From positions 13,071,858 to 13,135,857 of the forward strand of contig NC_045144.1 in NCBI RefSeq assembly GCF_008831285.2: DNA of 64,000 nucleotides. The letters run 5' to 3'. Source of the DNA: Nymphaea colorata. Taxonomy: Eukaryota; Streptophyta; Magnoliopsida; Nymphaeales; Nymphaeaceae. The notes under the pieces were generated by a model. That model was given only the letters and a program-made list of their open reading frames with translations, made no database searches and was not told the DNA's origin. Shown here piece by piece: positions 47,544 through 58,260 of the stretch. A program made the position numbers and the translations under genes. Positions within the stretch are counted from its first letter, which is position 1. The number at the start of each line of letters is the position of its first letter.

Positions 47544-49663
47544 TGGTATCAGAGCCAGTGCGTGTGGGGTTCAGTCTGTGATCGTGGAGTTTCCGCCGTT
47601 CTTGTGCCGCTGCCGTCGTTTCCGCCGCCGCTGCCGGTGTTGTCTTTTTCGCCGCCGCCGCCGTCGCTCCCTGATTTGTTTCCGCCACCGCCTGCGACGC
47701 CGTCGTCGCCCTTTGCTTTGTCGCCTCTTACGCCGCCGTCGTCGCCTCTTGCGCTGTCGCCGCTGCTCTTGAGCCGTCACTGCCTCTCTTACGCAGCACT
47801 CCCTCACGTGTTTTCTGGTGTTGGATATTGTTTGTCTTTGGTGCTCGTGATGGCCGCAGAGATGACTCCCAAGATCGATGTTGCCTTTGACACGTTCAAG
47901 TCACCTCTATTCGGCTGAACAAAGACAACTATCTCTCTTGGTCTGCTGCGCTGGAAATTGGAATCACGAGTCGCGGTCGTCTGCCCTACATCACTGGGGA
48001 GAAACCCGCACCTAGTAAAACCGATCCTAGCTGGGCGACTTGGCGTTGGAGGATAGTCAAGTTAAGGTGTGGATTATTAGTTCTGTTTTTGTTGATATTC
48101 AGCCCCTTATTTTGCGAAAGTCAACCTCATATGACATGTGGACTGTGCTTGCGATGATGTATGGCCGTAAAAAGAGAGTCCTGCATACGTACCAGATCAA
48201 ACGCAACATCTATTCCCTTAAACAGGGTGACTTGTCTGTGGCATCCTTTTATGCAGCCCTGAAGACTAAATGGGAGGAACTGGATTATCATGTGAATGAT
48301 GACTGGAATTGTGGTTCTGATCATGCCCTGTACTGGCAGAAGGAGTGGATGGACCGGACGTTTATTTTTTTGGGAGGTCTGCGTGATGAATTTGAATCCA
48401 TTAGGAGTCAAATTCTCAATTGTGACGAGACTGCTGGGATTGAGGAGGTGTATGCTCGGGTGGAATCTGAGGAACAACGCCGTCAGGTGATGCATATCGA
48501 CTCTAGGTTCACCCTCAGCCTTTGTTAGCCGTGCTCCAGGGACTGGGCAGGGTCCTGTTCGACGTTGTAGTCATTGTAACAAGTTGGGGCATTCTGTTGA
48601 TTTCTGTTGGGATATTCATCCTGAGAAGAGGCTCACCCGTGGTCGTCCCCCTTCTGGTCGGCGAGGTCCTCCTGTGCCCAACTCTAGTCATGGTAGCTCT
48701 TCCAGTGTTGAAAAATCAAAGCTTTCCTCTGACCAAATCAAGGAACTGCATGCTTATATCAGTCGGCTTTCTACTACTCAGGAGGACGCCTCCACGTCTG
48801 AGGGTGCTCAGTTAGCCCAAGCTCTTGTTGCCACAAGCGATCAAGGTAATCCCTCACTTGGTGATTGGATTGTTGACAGTGGAGCTACGCATCATATGAC
48901 AGGGGACCCTAAGATGTTTCAAGAGTACAAATTGTCTTCAGGGCAGCAACGCGTGTCTATGGCTGATGGGTCTTCCATATCTGTGGCTGGAAAAGGGAGT
49001 TTGTCCTTGTTAAATAAATATCGTCTTCATAATGCTCTTCATGTTCCCAATATCCCTGTGAATTTGTTATCTGTCAGCAGTATTACAAAAGAACTCAATT
49101 GCAATCTAATTTTTTCTGCTGATCATTGTTCCCTGCAGGACTTGGTGACGGGGAAGAAGATTGGGATTGGTTCGGTTATTGATGGTCTCTACAGACTGCC
49201 CGTGCAGGTTGCTTCTACTCTCATTTCAGCCACTAGTGGACAGTTGTCGGGTGTGGAGGACAGGTCTACCATTATGCGATGGCACAAGCGTCTTGGACAT
49301 CTCCCATTCCAATTGATTAAGAAGTTCCCTAATTTTTTTACTTCTGTTTCCATGGACTCCTTCACTTGTGAAGTGTGACAGTTGGCTAAGCATGTTAGGG
49401 CTTCGTACCCTATTTCTATCAATAAAGCCACACGTCCTTTTGCTTTGGTTCACTCTGATGTTTGGGGTCCTTCGGGAGTACCCACCTGTCATGGTTTTCA
49501 TTACTTTATGACTCTTATTGATGACTACTCCCGGTGTACGTTCGTGTACCTGTTGAAAGAACGTAGTGAAGTCCCAGTCATTGTCAAAAATCTTGTTGCA
49601 TTTGTTGAGAATCAATTTCAGACGTCTGTTCAGACTTTCCGCACTGATAATGCTAGAGAGTAT

Positions 49664-50138
49664 TGTAAATCAGGCCTGATCTTGAGAATACAAATGCTTC
49701 AAGAGATACACTCTTGAAGATCCCAACAACTTCAATAGGTAATACACAACCAAGCCTCAAACTTGAGGAGAAGATACCAAATCTATTAATCTCAAGAGAA
49801 GAATACACAAGAGAGGCCTAAAAGCCTTAACCAAACAAGGGACAACAGTCCCATATATATAGTACAATGAAAGGGAGAGAAGAAGGAGGAGTTGGCTGTT
49901 GGGCCAGCTCCAACGGCTAGAAATCTAGCCGTTGGAAGCTGGTCCAACAGCTAGTTCCCTTTTACAAAAAGGAAAAGGTAAAAATAGAAAAAGAAAAGAA
50001 ATAAAAAATACATAAAAAATTAAAGGAAGCAAATAAAATAAAATACATAACACCTATGCATACATAGATATTCATATATACAAATCATATATGAAACATA
50101 TGTATACTTACATAATGTCTAATATTTAAATTCTAACA
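49664..50138 (-). repeat. 3' LTR of copia C6
   Basis: Minus sense TGTTAGAATTTAAAT..to..CTGATTTACA. It contains a long hairpin (49896-49920 / 49925-49950) just upstream of the TATA region ACTATATATATGGG near 49862. Confidence 0.95.
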
Positions 50139-50154
50139 CTCCCCCTCAAACTTA

Positions 50155-50884
50155 CGGTGTGATCACCGAAAGTTTGCCAAGAAGAAACTGAAAACGTGCT
50201 GAAGCAAGTGCTTTGGTGAAGAAATCTCCAAGTTGATATTCGGAAGGGACAAAGGATATATCGATTGTTCGGCTAAGATATTCTTCTCTCACATAGTGAC
50301 AATCCATTTCAATATGCTTCGTCCTTTCATGAAAAGTATGATTGCTAGCAATGTAGATGGCACTTTTATTGTCGCAGCAGAGCTTGGTTGCTTCATTTAA
50401 GTCAATTCCAATGTCCTTCAATAAGCTTTTTAACCACACAATCTCCATGGTGGTGGTGGCCATGGCACGATATTCTGCTTCAGTTGATGATAGAGAGACT
50501 TTATTTTGTTTTTTGCACCTCCACGAAATAAGAGTCACCTAAAAAAACACAAAAACCGGTGGTGGAATGCCTGTTATTAGGATCTCCACCCCAATCAACA
50601 TCAGTATAGGCAATCATATTCAAGTTTGATGAGGATGATAGAAAAAGTCCTTTAGTGATTGTGTGTTTGACATATCGAACAATCCTCAATGCGGCTCCCA
50701 TGTGTACAGAAGTGGGTCTTTGTTGAAACTGACTTATGACATGTACCGCATGTGATATGTCAGGCCTTGTGATGGATAGATATGTGGGAGCTCCAACCAA
50801 TTGACGAAATGGAGTGGGATTTTCTAGAATTTCTCCATCATCAATCTTCATCTTTACTCCTAAGGCTTCATGAGTGTCTACCAC
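50155..50884 (-). pseudogene. Copia RNase H of C6, in two frames
   Basis: Frame 50884-50501: VVDTHEALGVKMKID.., ARPDIS-type connection, IAYTDVDWGGDPNNR, ending FVEVQKTK. The true continuation LISWRCKKQNKVSLSSTEAEYRAM lies in frame 50538-50155 and ends ..KLSVITP. The shift equals a 2-base loss in TCTCTTATT and is also present in the copy at 14185. Confidence 0.88.
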
Positions 50885-50891
50885 CTTGTCA

Positions 50892-53800
50892 TCAGTGATA
50901 CCTGCTTATAATGTCATTGGCAAACTTCATTTGTGAGAGTAAGTATCCTCTTCTACTATAAGCTACTTCAATACCAAGAAAATATGTTAGTTTACCCAAA
51001 TCAGTCATTTCAAATTCATTCTTTAGAAAGTCTTTTACTTGCATAATTCCGTTGGCATCATTACCTGTAATAATCATATCATCTACATATAAAAGTAACA
51101 CAATTATACCTATAGCAGTATTTTTAATAAACATAGCAGTGTCAGAATAACATGATTTAAAACCTTGTTTGAACATAACATTGCTAAACATGTCAAACCA
51201 AGCTTTTGGAGCTTGTTTCAAGCCATATAATGCCTTTCTAAGGTAAAGAACTTTTCCTTGAGGTAAATCAAGCCCAGGGGGTGAATCCATGTATACCTCT
51301 TCATTTAAGTATCCATTCAAAAAAGCATTTTTGACATCCAATTGATATATAGACCATTGTTTAATGGAGGCAATGGCAATAAGAGCTCTAACAGAGGTCA
51401 TACGAGCAACAGGGGCGAAGGTTTCTTCGTAATCAATCCCATATTCTTGGGCATATCCTTTGGCAACAAGTCTAGCTTTATACCTTTCAAGTGATCCATC
51501 ACTTCTAGTCTTGACTTTGTAAACCCACCTACATCCTATTGTCCTTTTCCCTATAGGAAGAGACACAATGTCCCAAGTTTTATTGTCTTCAAGGGCTCTA
51601 AGTTCATTGTTCATTGCTTCAATCCAATGTGGGTTAGTTTTGGCTTCAAGATAGGATGAAGGTTCAACATGAGAGTGAATAGCTAATAAGCAAGCTCTAT
51701 GTTTTGGGGAAAAACACTCATAGGAAACAAATTTTTGAGGTGGATGAGAATCTCTTTGAGATCTCCTAAGAGTAGGTTGAGACTCTTGGATGTTTTGTTG
51801 AGACCTTCTCTTATAAACTATAACTTCTCTTGGTGATCCATCACTTCTTGGTGAAGATCTATCAAAAGGAGTATTCTCAACCTCATTTTGAGCATCATTA
51901 TGTGAAGAAGGCAAAACATCATCATCATTATCAACATCATCATCACTTATCCATAAAAAAGAATAGTCATCTTCATGCTTGGGTTTATTTTCATTAAAGC
52001 CATTTTCTTCTTCTAAAAATATCACATTTCTTGAAACATACACCTTATCTTTTTCAATATCATAGCATCTATACCCTTTTTGAGTTTCGGAATAGCCAAT
52101 AAAGACACATTGAATAGCCCTAGATGAAAGTTTATCATTTTTGTCATTTAAAATGAAACATTTGCAACCAAAGACTTTGAATCTTTTATAAGTTGGCTCC
52201 AAGTTAAAAAGTTTTTGAAAAGGTGAAATATTTTCTAAAACTTTAGAGGGCATTCTATTAATCAAGTAAATGGATGTTAAAATTGCTTCAGCCCAAAAAT
52301 TTTTTGGAACATTTTTTGATATAAGAAGAGCTCTTGTTGTTTCAAGAATATGTCTATGTTTTCTTTCGGCGACTCCATTTTGTTGGGGGGTTTTGGGACA
52401 AGACTTTTGGTGTATAACTCCCTTTTCTTTTAGGAATTCATCAAATTCATTGGAAATGAATTCTCCCCCGGAATCACTTCTAAAAATTTTAAGGTTTGCA
52501 TCAAATTGAGTTTTGATCATGTTGTAAAAGTTTTTAAAATTCATAAAGACTTCCGATTTGCGTTTAAGAAAGTAAACCCAAGTATATCGAGAGTAGTCAT
52601 CCACAAAAATGACATAATAAAGCAAACCACCTTTAGACATAATAGGAGCGGGACCCCATACATCCGAATGCACTAATTCAAAAGGTGCTTTTGCAACAAA
52701 ATTTCTATTTCCAAAAGGTAAAGCCTTAATTTTGGCTTTAATACAATCATCACAAGAGATCATTTCTTTACATTTCTCTTCCAAAAAAGGGATACAAGAC
52801 ATTTTTCCTAAACTTGAATGCCCAAGTCTTTGATGCCAAACTTGAATGTCACTCTTCTTGACTATATTGCAAGTAGGGTTGGAAAGATCCAAATAGTCAA
52901 CATAGTAGAGATCATTTTTCCTAGAACCTTCCCCAATCGTCTTCTTGGAAAGATGGTCCTGTATCAAAAATTTATTTTGTGAGAAGACAATATCGCATCC
53001 ATGATTTGTTATTTGAGAAACCGACAAGAGATTTAAGTTAAGTTTGGGAATAAATCTAACTTTTGGTATTTTAAAAACTTTTGAATTAAAATTTTGATCA
53101 ATATTCCCAACACATTTGATTTCAAGAGGAGTTCCATCGGCGGTTTTAACAAATGTGCACGATTCTTCCTTAGTGCATTCGGTAAGCAAAGAATTACAAG
53201 GGGTCATATGAAATGAAGCTCCGGAATCAAGAATCCAAGAGTACTTACTTGATGATGTAGATGCCACGGTTGCTCCGGAGATTGGAGAAGTCCCTCCTCC
53301 TTTGAAAAGCGGTTGAAGAGCATCAATAAGCTTTGGTTGGAGGGCACTTACAAGTTTGTCTAGGTCAAATCGATTGCTTTCTTCATACATTGTCCCAGCC
53401 ACACTTGTCTTTTTATCAAATCTCCTCAATTTAGGACATCTAAGTTTGGTATGTCCTTCTTCTTGACAATGGAAACATATAATCTTCTTGTTGCCATTAT
53501 TGCTATGCTCATAGTTTCGATTAAAGTGAGGAGGCCTATAAGTTCTCATATGAGCACTGGGTCTTGAGGTAGCAAGAACACTTTCACTCTTGTCTTTTGA
53601 AAAATTGAGTCTATTCTCCTCCATTTGAAGTTCCGCTATGGCTTCGTTCATAGATGGCACTTTATGCCTATGGAGCAAGGAAGTTTTGACTCCATCATAT
53701 TCCGATCTAAGACCAAGAATGAATTTATAAAATTTCTCCCTTTGAATTTGTTTTTCTCTAACTCCAATGTCTCTTGGATCATACCATTCGGGTTCAAATA

Positions 53801-54335
53801 GAGCAAGTTCGTCCCATAATTGCTCCATTTCTCCAACATATTCTTTAATGGACTTGTCTCCTTGTTGGAGACTTGCAATCTTCATTTGAAGATTGCACAT
53901 GTAGGCCACATCCTTCATAGTGTGGGTTTTCTTGAGGAATTCCCAAGCTTCATGAGCAAAATTATGTTTTGCTATTTGGCCCATGGTTGTAGTATCAACA
54001 CAAGCAATAATCCAAGTGATAATCTTGTGGTGTCCTATCTTCCACTCTTCCCATTTTCTCTCATATTCATTCATAGCCTTGTCTTTTTCAACTCCATCTA
54101 GTTCTTGAGCTTTACCATCTATGGTCTTGGTGAGGACTAATTGAGGTTCACTTTTTGACCCATCAACGAGTCCCCATAGGCCTTTACTTCTAATAAAATG
54201 TTCCATAGTTTTTGCCCAAGAAACATAATTTGATGAAGTTAATTTGGGAAGAGGAGTAGAGGAAGTTCTTTCATCCATAATGTGTACCTTGTAAAAGAGA
54301 CGTTGAGGTAGTGCTAGGATGAAAAACAGCCACAC
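50892..54335 (-). CDS. Copia gag-pol polyprotein (C6), long open part
   Basis: 1147 codons open; the natural start is probably the internal ATG at MDERTSS, about residue 20. Order: gag (LTSSNYVSWAKTMEHFI), CCHC knuckle CFHCQEEGHTKLRC near residue 285, protease WILDSGASFHM near 366, pre-integrase VWHQRLGH, integrase HSDVWGP..VDDYSRY..RSDSGGEF..TPQQNGVAERKH, then RT with GCRWVYKVKTRSDG and LLYVDDMIITG. It ends prematurely (..DIISRYH stop) because about 5 bases are missing compared with the related copy at 13790. RNase H continues in two other frames. Confidence 0.9.
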   Translation of the reverse strand: MWLFFILALPQRLFYKVHIMDERTSSTPLPKLTSSNYVSWAKTMEHFIRSKGLWGLVDGSKSEPQLVLTKTIDGKAQELDGVEKDKAMNEYERKWEEWKIGHHKIITWIIACVDTTTMGQIAKHNFAHEAWEFLKKTHTMKDVAYMCNLQMKIASLQQGDKSIKEYVGEMEQLWDELALFEPEWYDPRDIGVREKQIQREKFYKFILGLRSEYDGVKTSLLHRHKVPSMNEAIAELQMEENRLNFSKDKSESVLATSRPSAHMRTYRPPHFNRNYEHSNNGNKKIICFHCQEEGHTKLRCPKLRRFDKKTSVAGTMYEESNRFDLDKLVSALQPKLIDALQPLFKGGGTSPISGATVASTSSSKYSWILDSGASFHMTPCNSLLTECTKEESCTFVKTADGTPLEIKCVGNIDQNFNSKVFKIPKVRFIPKLNLNLLSVSQITNHGCDIVFSQNKFLIQDHLSKKTIGEGSRKNDLYYVDYLDLSNPTCNIVKKSDIQVWHQRLGHSSLGKMSCIPFLEEKCKEMISCDDCIKAKIKALPFGNRNFVAKAPFELVHSDVWGPAPIMSKGGLLYYVIFVDDYSRYTWVYFLKRKSEVFMNFKNFYNMIKTQFDANLKIFRSDSGGEFISNEFDEFLKEKGVIHQKSCPKTPQQNGVAERKHRHILETTRALLISKNVPKNFWAEAILTSIYLINRMPSKVLENISPFQKLFNLEPTYKRFKVFGCKCFILNDKNDKLSSRAIQCVFIGYSETQKGYRCYDIEKDKVYVSRNVIFLEEENGFNENKPKHEDDYSFLWISDDDVDNDDDVLPSSHNDAQNEVENTPFDRSSPRSDGSPREVIVYKRRSQQNIQESQPTLRRSQRDSHPPQKFVSYECFSPKHRACLLAIHSHVEPSSYLEAKTNPHWIEAMNNELRALEDNKTWDIVSLPIGKRTIGCRWVYKVKTRSDGSLERYKARLVAKGYAQEYGIDYEETFAPVARMTSVRALIAIASIKQWSIYQLDVKNAFLNGYLNEEVYMDSPPGLDLPQGKVLYLRKALYGLKQAPKAWFDMFSNVMFKQGFKSCYSDTAMFIKNTAIGIIVLLLYVDDMIITGNDANGIMQVKDFLKNEFEMTDLGKLTYFLGIEVAYSRRGYLLSQMKFANDIISRYH

Positions 54336-54525
54336 AAAAATGAAGCTTTCGACGCGTCAAAGACTGCCACAATCTTCACCACCAAGGGAGCTTTATCCCG
54401 TCACAAATATCACCAAAAGAGGCCAGCAAAATAACAGCACCTTCTTGTGTCAAATTTCAGCCAACAATATATCGAACACCAGCAACACAAAGAGTAATAA
54501 TTGGATCTTCCAAGCTCTGATACCA

Positions 54526-55000
54526 TGTAAATCAGGCCTGATCTTGAGAATACAAATGCTTCAAGAGATACACTCTTGAAGATCCCAACAACTTCAATAG
54601 GTAATACACAACCAAGCCTCAAACTTGAGGAGAAGATACCAAATCTATTAATCTCAAGAGAAGAATACACAAGAGAGGCCTAAAAGCCTTAACCAAACAA
54701 GCGACAACAGTCCCATATATATAGTACAATGAAAGGGAGAGAAGAAGGAGGAGTTGGCTGTTGGGCCAGCTCCAACGGCTAGAAATCTAGCCGTTGGAAG
54801 CTGGTCCAACAGCTAGTTCCCTTTTACAAAAAGGAAAAGGTAAAAATAGAAAAAGAAAAGAAATAAAAAATACATAAAAAAGAAAAGGAAGCAAATAAAA
54901 TAAAATACATAACACCTATGCATACATAGATATTCATATATACAAATCATATATGAAACATATGTATACTTACATAATGTCTAATATTTAAATTCTAACA
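54526..55000 (-). repeat. 5' LTR of copia C6
   Basis: Near-identical to 49664-50138. Differences seen include CAAGCGACAAC for CAAGGGACAAC and AAAAGAAAAGG for AAAATTAAAGG. Should carry the element promoter (TATA near 54726). Confidence 0.95.
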
Positions 55001-57428
55001 AGTATGTCTCCCAATCCCTGGATGACTTCTTGAGGAGCAAGGGTATTGTTCATGAGACGTCCTGTAGCTACACTCCTCCACAGAATGGCGTGGCCGAATG
55101 AAAAAATCGCCATTTATTAGATGTCATCAGTGCTATTACGTTCCACAGGCACATTCCTAAGCGCTACTGGGGTGATGCTCTTCTCACAGGGCCCACCTTA
55201 TTAACCGTATGCCTACTCGTGTGTTGAATGGTTGTACTCCTTACTCTGTGCTCAGGCCCACTCATAACCCCTGGCCTCTTACCTCGGGTGTTTGGGTGTA
55301 TTTGCTTTGTTCATAACCATAGTCCAACCATCAAGAAACTTGACCCTCGGTCTGTCAAAGCTGTCTTCTTGGGGTATTCCTCAACTTAGAAGGGATATAA
55401 ATGTGTTGATCCTACTACTTCCAAAATCTATGTCTCTCGGGATGTTACCTTCCATGAACATGAGGCGTATTTTCCTGTGAATCCTCTTCAGGGGGAGTGT
55501 ATAGGGAACAGTGTGGAAGAATATTCTTCAAATCAGCTTATTCAGTTTATGGACTTCTTGGATTACAAGGCTAGTTACAATGTGGAAGATACAGTCAGAG
55601 ATGATAGAGACAGTCATGTGGAAGGGGGACAGCCCGTGATAATTTATTTGGCCAGGTATACACCAGAAAGAAGAAAGATGTGGTTGAGGATGTTGATGTA
55701 ACCAATCTCAATCCTGTGAGTTCCCCCGAATGAACCAAGTCCAATGAATGAAGAGCTTCCCATAGCCTTGCGCAAGGGGACCAGGTCATCCAGGTCATGT
55801 ACTTCTCACCCTATTCAGAGATTTGTCTCATATGCGAAACTCAGTAAAGATTACAAATGCTTTATTACTTCTTTGTCTATGTCTGTGATTCCCAGGTGTG
55901 TGGAAGATGCTAGAGAGGATCCTAAATGGCTACAGGCCATGATAGAGGAGATGGATGCCTTGGCGAAGAACAACACGTGGGAAGTGGTTGATATTCCCAA
56001 GGGGACTCACTTAGTCGGTTCTAAGTGGGTGTTTAGTGTGAAGTATAAACCTGATGGTACTGTGGAACGGTATAAAGCTCACATGGTTGCAAAGGGGTTC
56101 AGCCAAAAATATGGGATTGATTATCTTGAAACCTTTGCTCCTGTTGCGAAACTGAAGACTGTGAGGGTCATCTTAGCACTTGCAGTGCAAAAGAAGTGGG
56201 GCATGAACCACCTTGATGTCAAGAACGCCTTCTTGAACGGCCATCTAGAGGAAGAGGTCTATATGAGCATGCCTCCTGGATATGCTCAAAGCTGAAAATG
56301 TTGTCATCTCAAGAAGGCCCTGTATGGACTGAAGCAGTCCCCCAGAGCATGGTTTGAAAGACTGAGGGTGGTAATGAAGACTAATGGGTACAAACACGGA
56401 AATGGTGATCATACCCTATTCATTAAGCAGAGAAATGGCCTGGTGAGCATTCTTCTTGTATATGTTGATGATATGATTGTCACAGGTGACGACGAAGAAG
56501 AGAAAAGGAAGATGAAGGAGAGGTTAGCTGCTGAATTTGACCTTAAAGATCTGGGAAAATTAAGGTACTTTTTGGGAATAGAGATTGCTAGATCAGAGAC
56601 AGGGCTTGTTATGAGCCAAAGAAAGTATACTCCGGATCTTCTAAAAGAAACAGGTAAACTGGGATGCAGGCCCTTTCTAACTCCAATGGAGTCCGGTACA
56701 AAGATAAGTATCAAAACTGGTAACATCCTGGATGAGGAAGGAAAATGACGGTATCAGAGGCTGGTTGGTAAGCTTGTTTATCTTACTCTTACTCGCCCTG
56801 ATATTACTTATGTTGTAAATGTGTTGAGTCAATTTATGCATGCTCCTACTGATTGTCACTGGAAGAGTGCAGAAAGAGTGTTGAGGTACCTGAAGAATGA
56901 CCCAGGTAAAAGACTTCTTTATACACAACAGGACAAACTTAATATTGAAGGATACTCTGACGGCGATTGGGCAGGGTGCACAGATACTAGAAGGTCTACC
57001 ACAGGGTACTGCATCTTTCTGGGAGGAAACCTGGTGGTATGGAGAAGTAAAGACAGGAAGTATGCTCTAGGTCCAATGCTGAGGCTGAATACAGGGCTGT
57101 TGCTATGGGGGTTACAATAATGTTATGGCTGAATATTCTTCTTGCAGATATTGGAATTGAAATGGAAGAGAAGATGAAGATGTATTGTGACAATAAGTCT
57201 GCAATTAACCTGGCAAATAATCATGTCCTGCATGACAGAACCAAACATGTGGAGATAGATCGTCACTTCATACGGGAGCGTATAGATTCAAAGGAGTTGA
57301 TTCTTCCTTATATGAAGTCTGAAGATCAAATTGCAGATGTGCTAACTAAAGCCTTATGTACATCACAATTTGAAAAGAATGTTAGCAAGCTTGGCATGTT
57401 TGACATGTATGCCAAGCTTGAGGGGGAG

Positions 57429-57710
57429 TGTTAGAATATCACGTAATAGGGAACCGGGTCCGGATATGGACCCGGCACCCATGGGCGCAGGAAGCGATGA
57501 TGGCTCGGTGCCCTAGGCGGGTTTCCTCTCCCTCTTATTTTCTGATCAAGGATTGTAATCAGTTGATTAAGTGATAATAGACTCTCTCTCCTAGGGTTGC
57601 GGTTTTGCCCCTAGGTTAGAGCTTCTTCGTGGTTTTTTTCCTCTTCTTGAGGTTTTCCACGTATATCTTGTGTTGCTTCTTCGTTTCTTCTTCCGTTGCG
57701 TGTTTCTACA
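57429..57710 (+). repeat. 3' LTR of copia C5
   Basis: Same 282-base sequence as 47262-47543. The stop codon of pol (57432-57434) lies in its first six bases. Confidence 0.93.
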
Positions 57711-57859
57711 GTTTTGTATGAACCGAATTTACTACATAATGGAATGTTTGCCCCATTATCATTTTGATGTGCATAGCTCCTTTTTACTTGATGTGTTGTT
57801 GCACCTTGACGTTTTACGTTTTTAATAAAAAAAATTATTTGGAGGTAAAAGTGTTGTGT

Positions 57860-58260
57860 GTGACATGGACAGCACACCACAGTCTTGTTGGTGAAGTTGC
57901 ATTCCTTAGAGAAGTGGAGTTGATAAGTGTGGAAACTCATAAAAACATTTTGAGACTCATTGGTTTCTGTATCACAACACTATATCCATTCATGAAAAAC
58001 CTGAGTCTTGCTCATTGTCTACGAGATCTGAAACTTGGGAAGAAGGTTTGGGGCTGGCTATCAAGGAAGCGTATTGCCCAGGAGACAGCTCATGGGATGG
58101 AATATCTGCACGAGTACTGGAATCCTAAGTTTATTCATCGTGATATGAAAGCTGCTAATATTTCTTAGATGAAAATTATGCAGCAGTGGTTGGGGACTTC
58201 GGCTAGCAATGCTGATTGATCCAAATTCCACCCTTGTGACAGGAAGATTAGCAGGAAAGA
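57860..58260 (+). pseudogene. Receptor-like kinase fragment (LRR-RLK, SERK-like group)
   Basis: Frame 57890-58168 shows kinase subdomains: GEVAFLREVELISVETHKN, ILRLIGFC, YPFMKNLSLAHCLRDL, GMEYLHEYWNPKFIHRDMKAANI. Subdomain VII VVGDFG follows in another frame near 58188. The HRD motif (HRDMKAAN) and DFG are kept, but a frameshift and stops separate them. The pattern is closest to the plant LRR-II receptor kinases. The fragment starts right after the R1 3' end and no other exons were found. The opposite-strand frame 57611-57940 is a shadow. Confidence 0.75.

Larger units (their letters stand above)
49664..55000 (-). mobile_element. Young Ty1/copia element (C6), nested in C5
   Basis: 5337 bases with two 475-bp LTRs (49664-50138 and 54526-55000) that differ by only a few bases by eye. 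Perfect duplication AGTAT at 49659-49663 and 55001-55005. Primer site TGGTATCAGAGC next to 54526 and polypurine tract GAGGGGGAG next to 50139 on the minus strand. It interrupts the integrase of C5 exactly after TDNAREY. The youngest insertion in the window by LTR identity. Confidence 0.96.
47850..57434 (+). pseudogene. Copia gag-pol (C5), split by the nested element
   Basis: ATG 47850 opens gag, which shifts frame near 47900 (IRLNKDNYLSWSAAL in the new frame). 48040-48528: gag UBN2-type body. About 48562: zinc knuckle CSHCNKLGHSVDFC. 48863: protease WIVDSGATHHM. 49278: pre-integrase WHKRLGH. 49430-49663: integrase up to TDNAREY, where the nested copia sits; 55001-55100 continues with TPPQNGVAE and a TGA. 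55744-56748: RT with YVDDMIVTG near 56462. 56821-57434: RNase H ending LEGEC. Several stops; inactive. A proline-rich frame in the leader (47529-47918) is not a gene. Confidence 0.88.
47262..57710 (+). mobile_element. Ty1/copia element (C5), both LTRs, carrying a nested copia
   Basis: 282-bp LTRs at 47262-47543 and 57429-57710 with roughly eight visible differences. Target duplication GTTTT at 47257-47261 and 57711-57715. Primer site TGGTATCAGAGCC at 47544-47556; polypurine tract GAGGGGGAG before 57429. Without the nested element (49664-55000 plus one AGTAT) its own length is about 5.1 kb. Inserted in the 3' part of R1. Confidence 0.95.
39051..57860 (+). repeat. R1 repeat copy, interrupted by two copia elements
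   Basis: R1 sequence at 39051-41104, 46537-47261 and 57716-57860 joins across two copia insertions, each with a 5-bp duplication. Blocks in order: GAAGAGGAGCCCGAC, a GCAGAGAAGAAGAAGG stretch, a CAGGTGAGCC donor-like site near 39309, the CT-rich tract, CAGCTTGGGGATGCC, CACTTGAGGTGGCTGCCGG, GAAGGGTAGTTGTACCCG, GGGAAGGCTGAGCAAC, GGCTAAGCCTTCTGTTG, a TTTTTCAGG acceptor-like site near 46723, and finally AATGGAATGTTTGCCCC. It is the most complete R1 copy, about 2.9 kb. Confidence 0.65.

Noticed and set aside
47503-47918. Arginine- or proline-rich frames in GC-rich DNA
   Set aside because: They start at the LTR end and primer site and cover the copia leader; the composition is a CCG/GCC repeat, and gag starts only at 47850.
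57890-58168. Active receptor kinase gene
   Set aside because: Only subdomains III-VII are present, with a frameshift before DFG and stops; no receptor part or other exons nearby.
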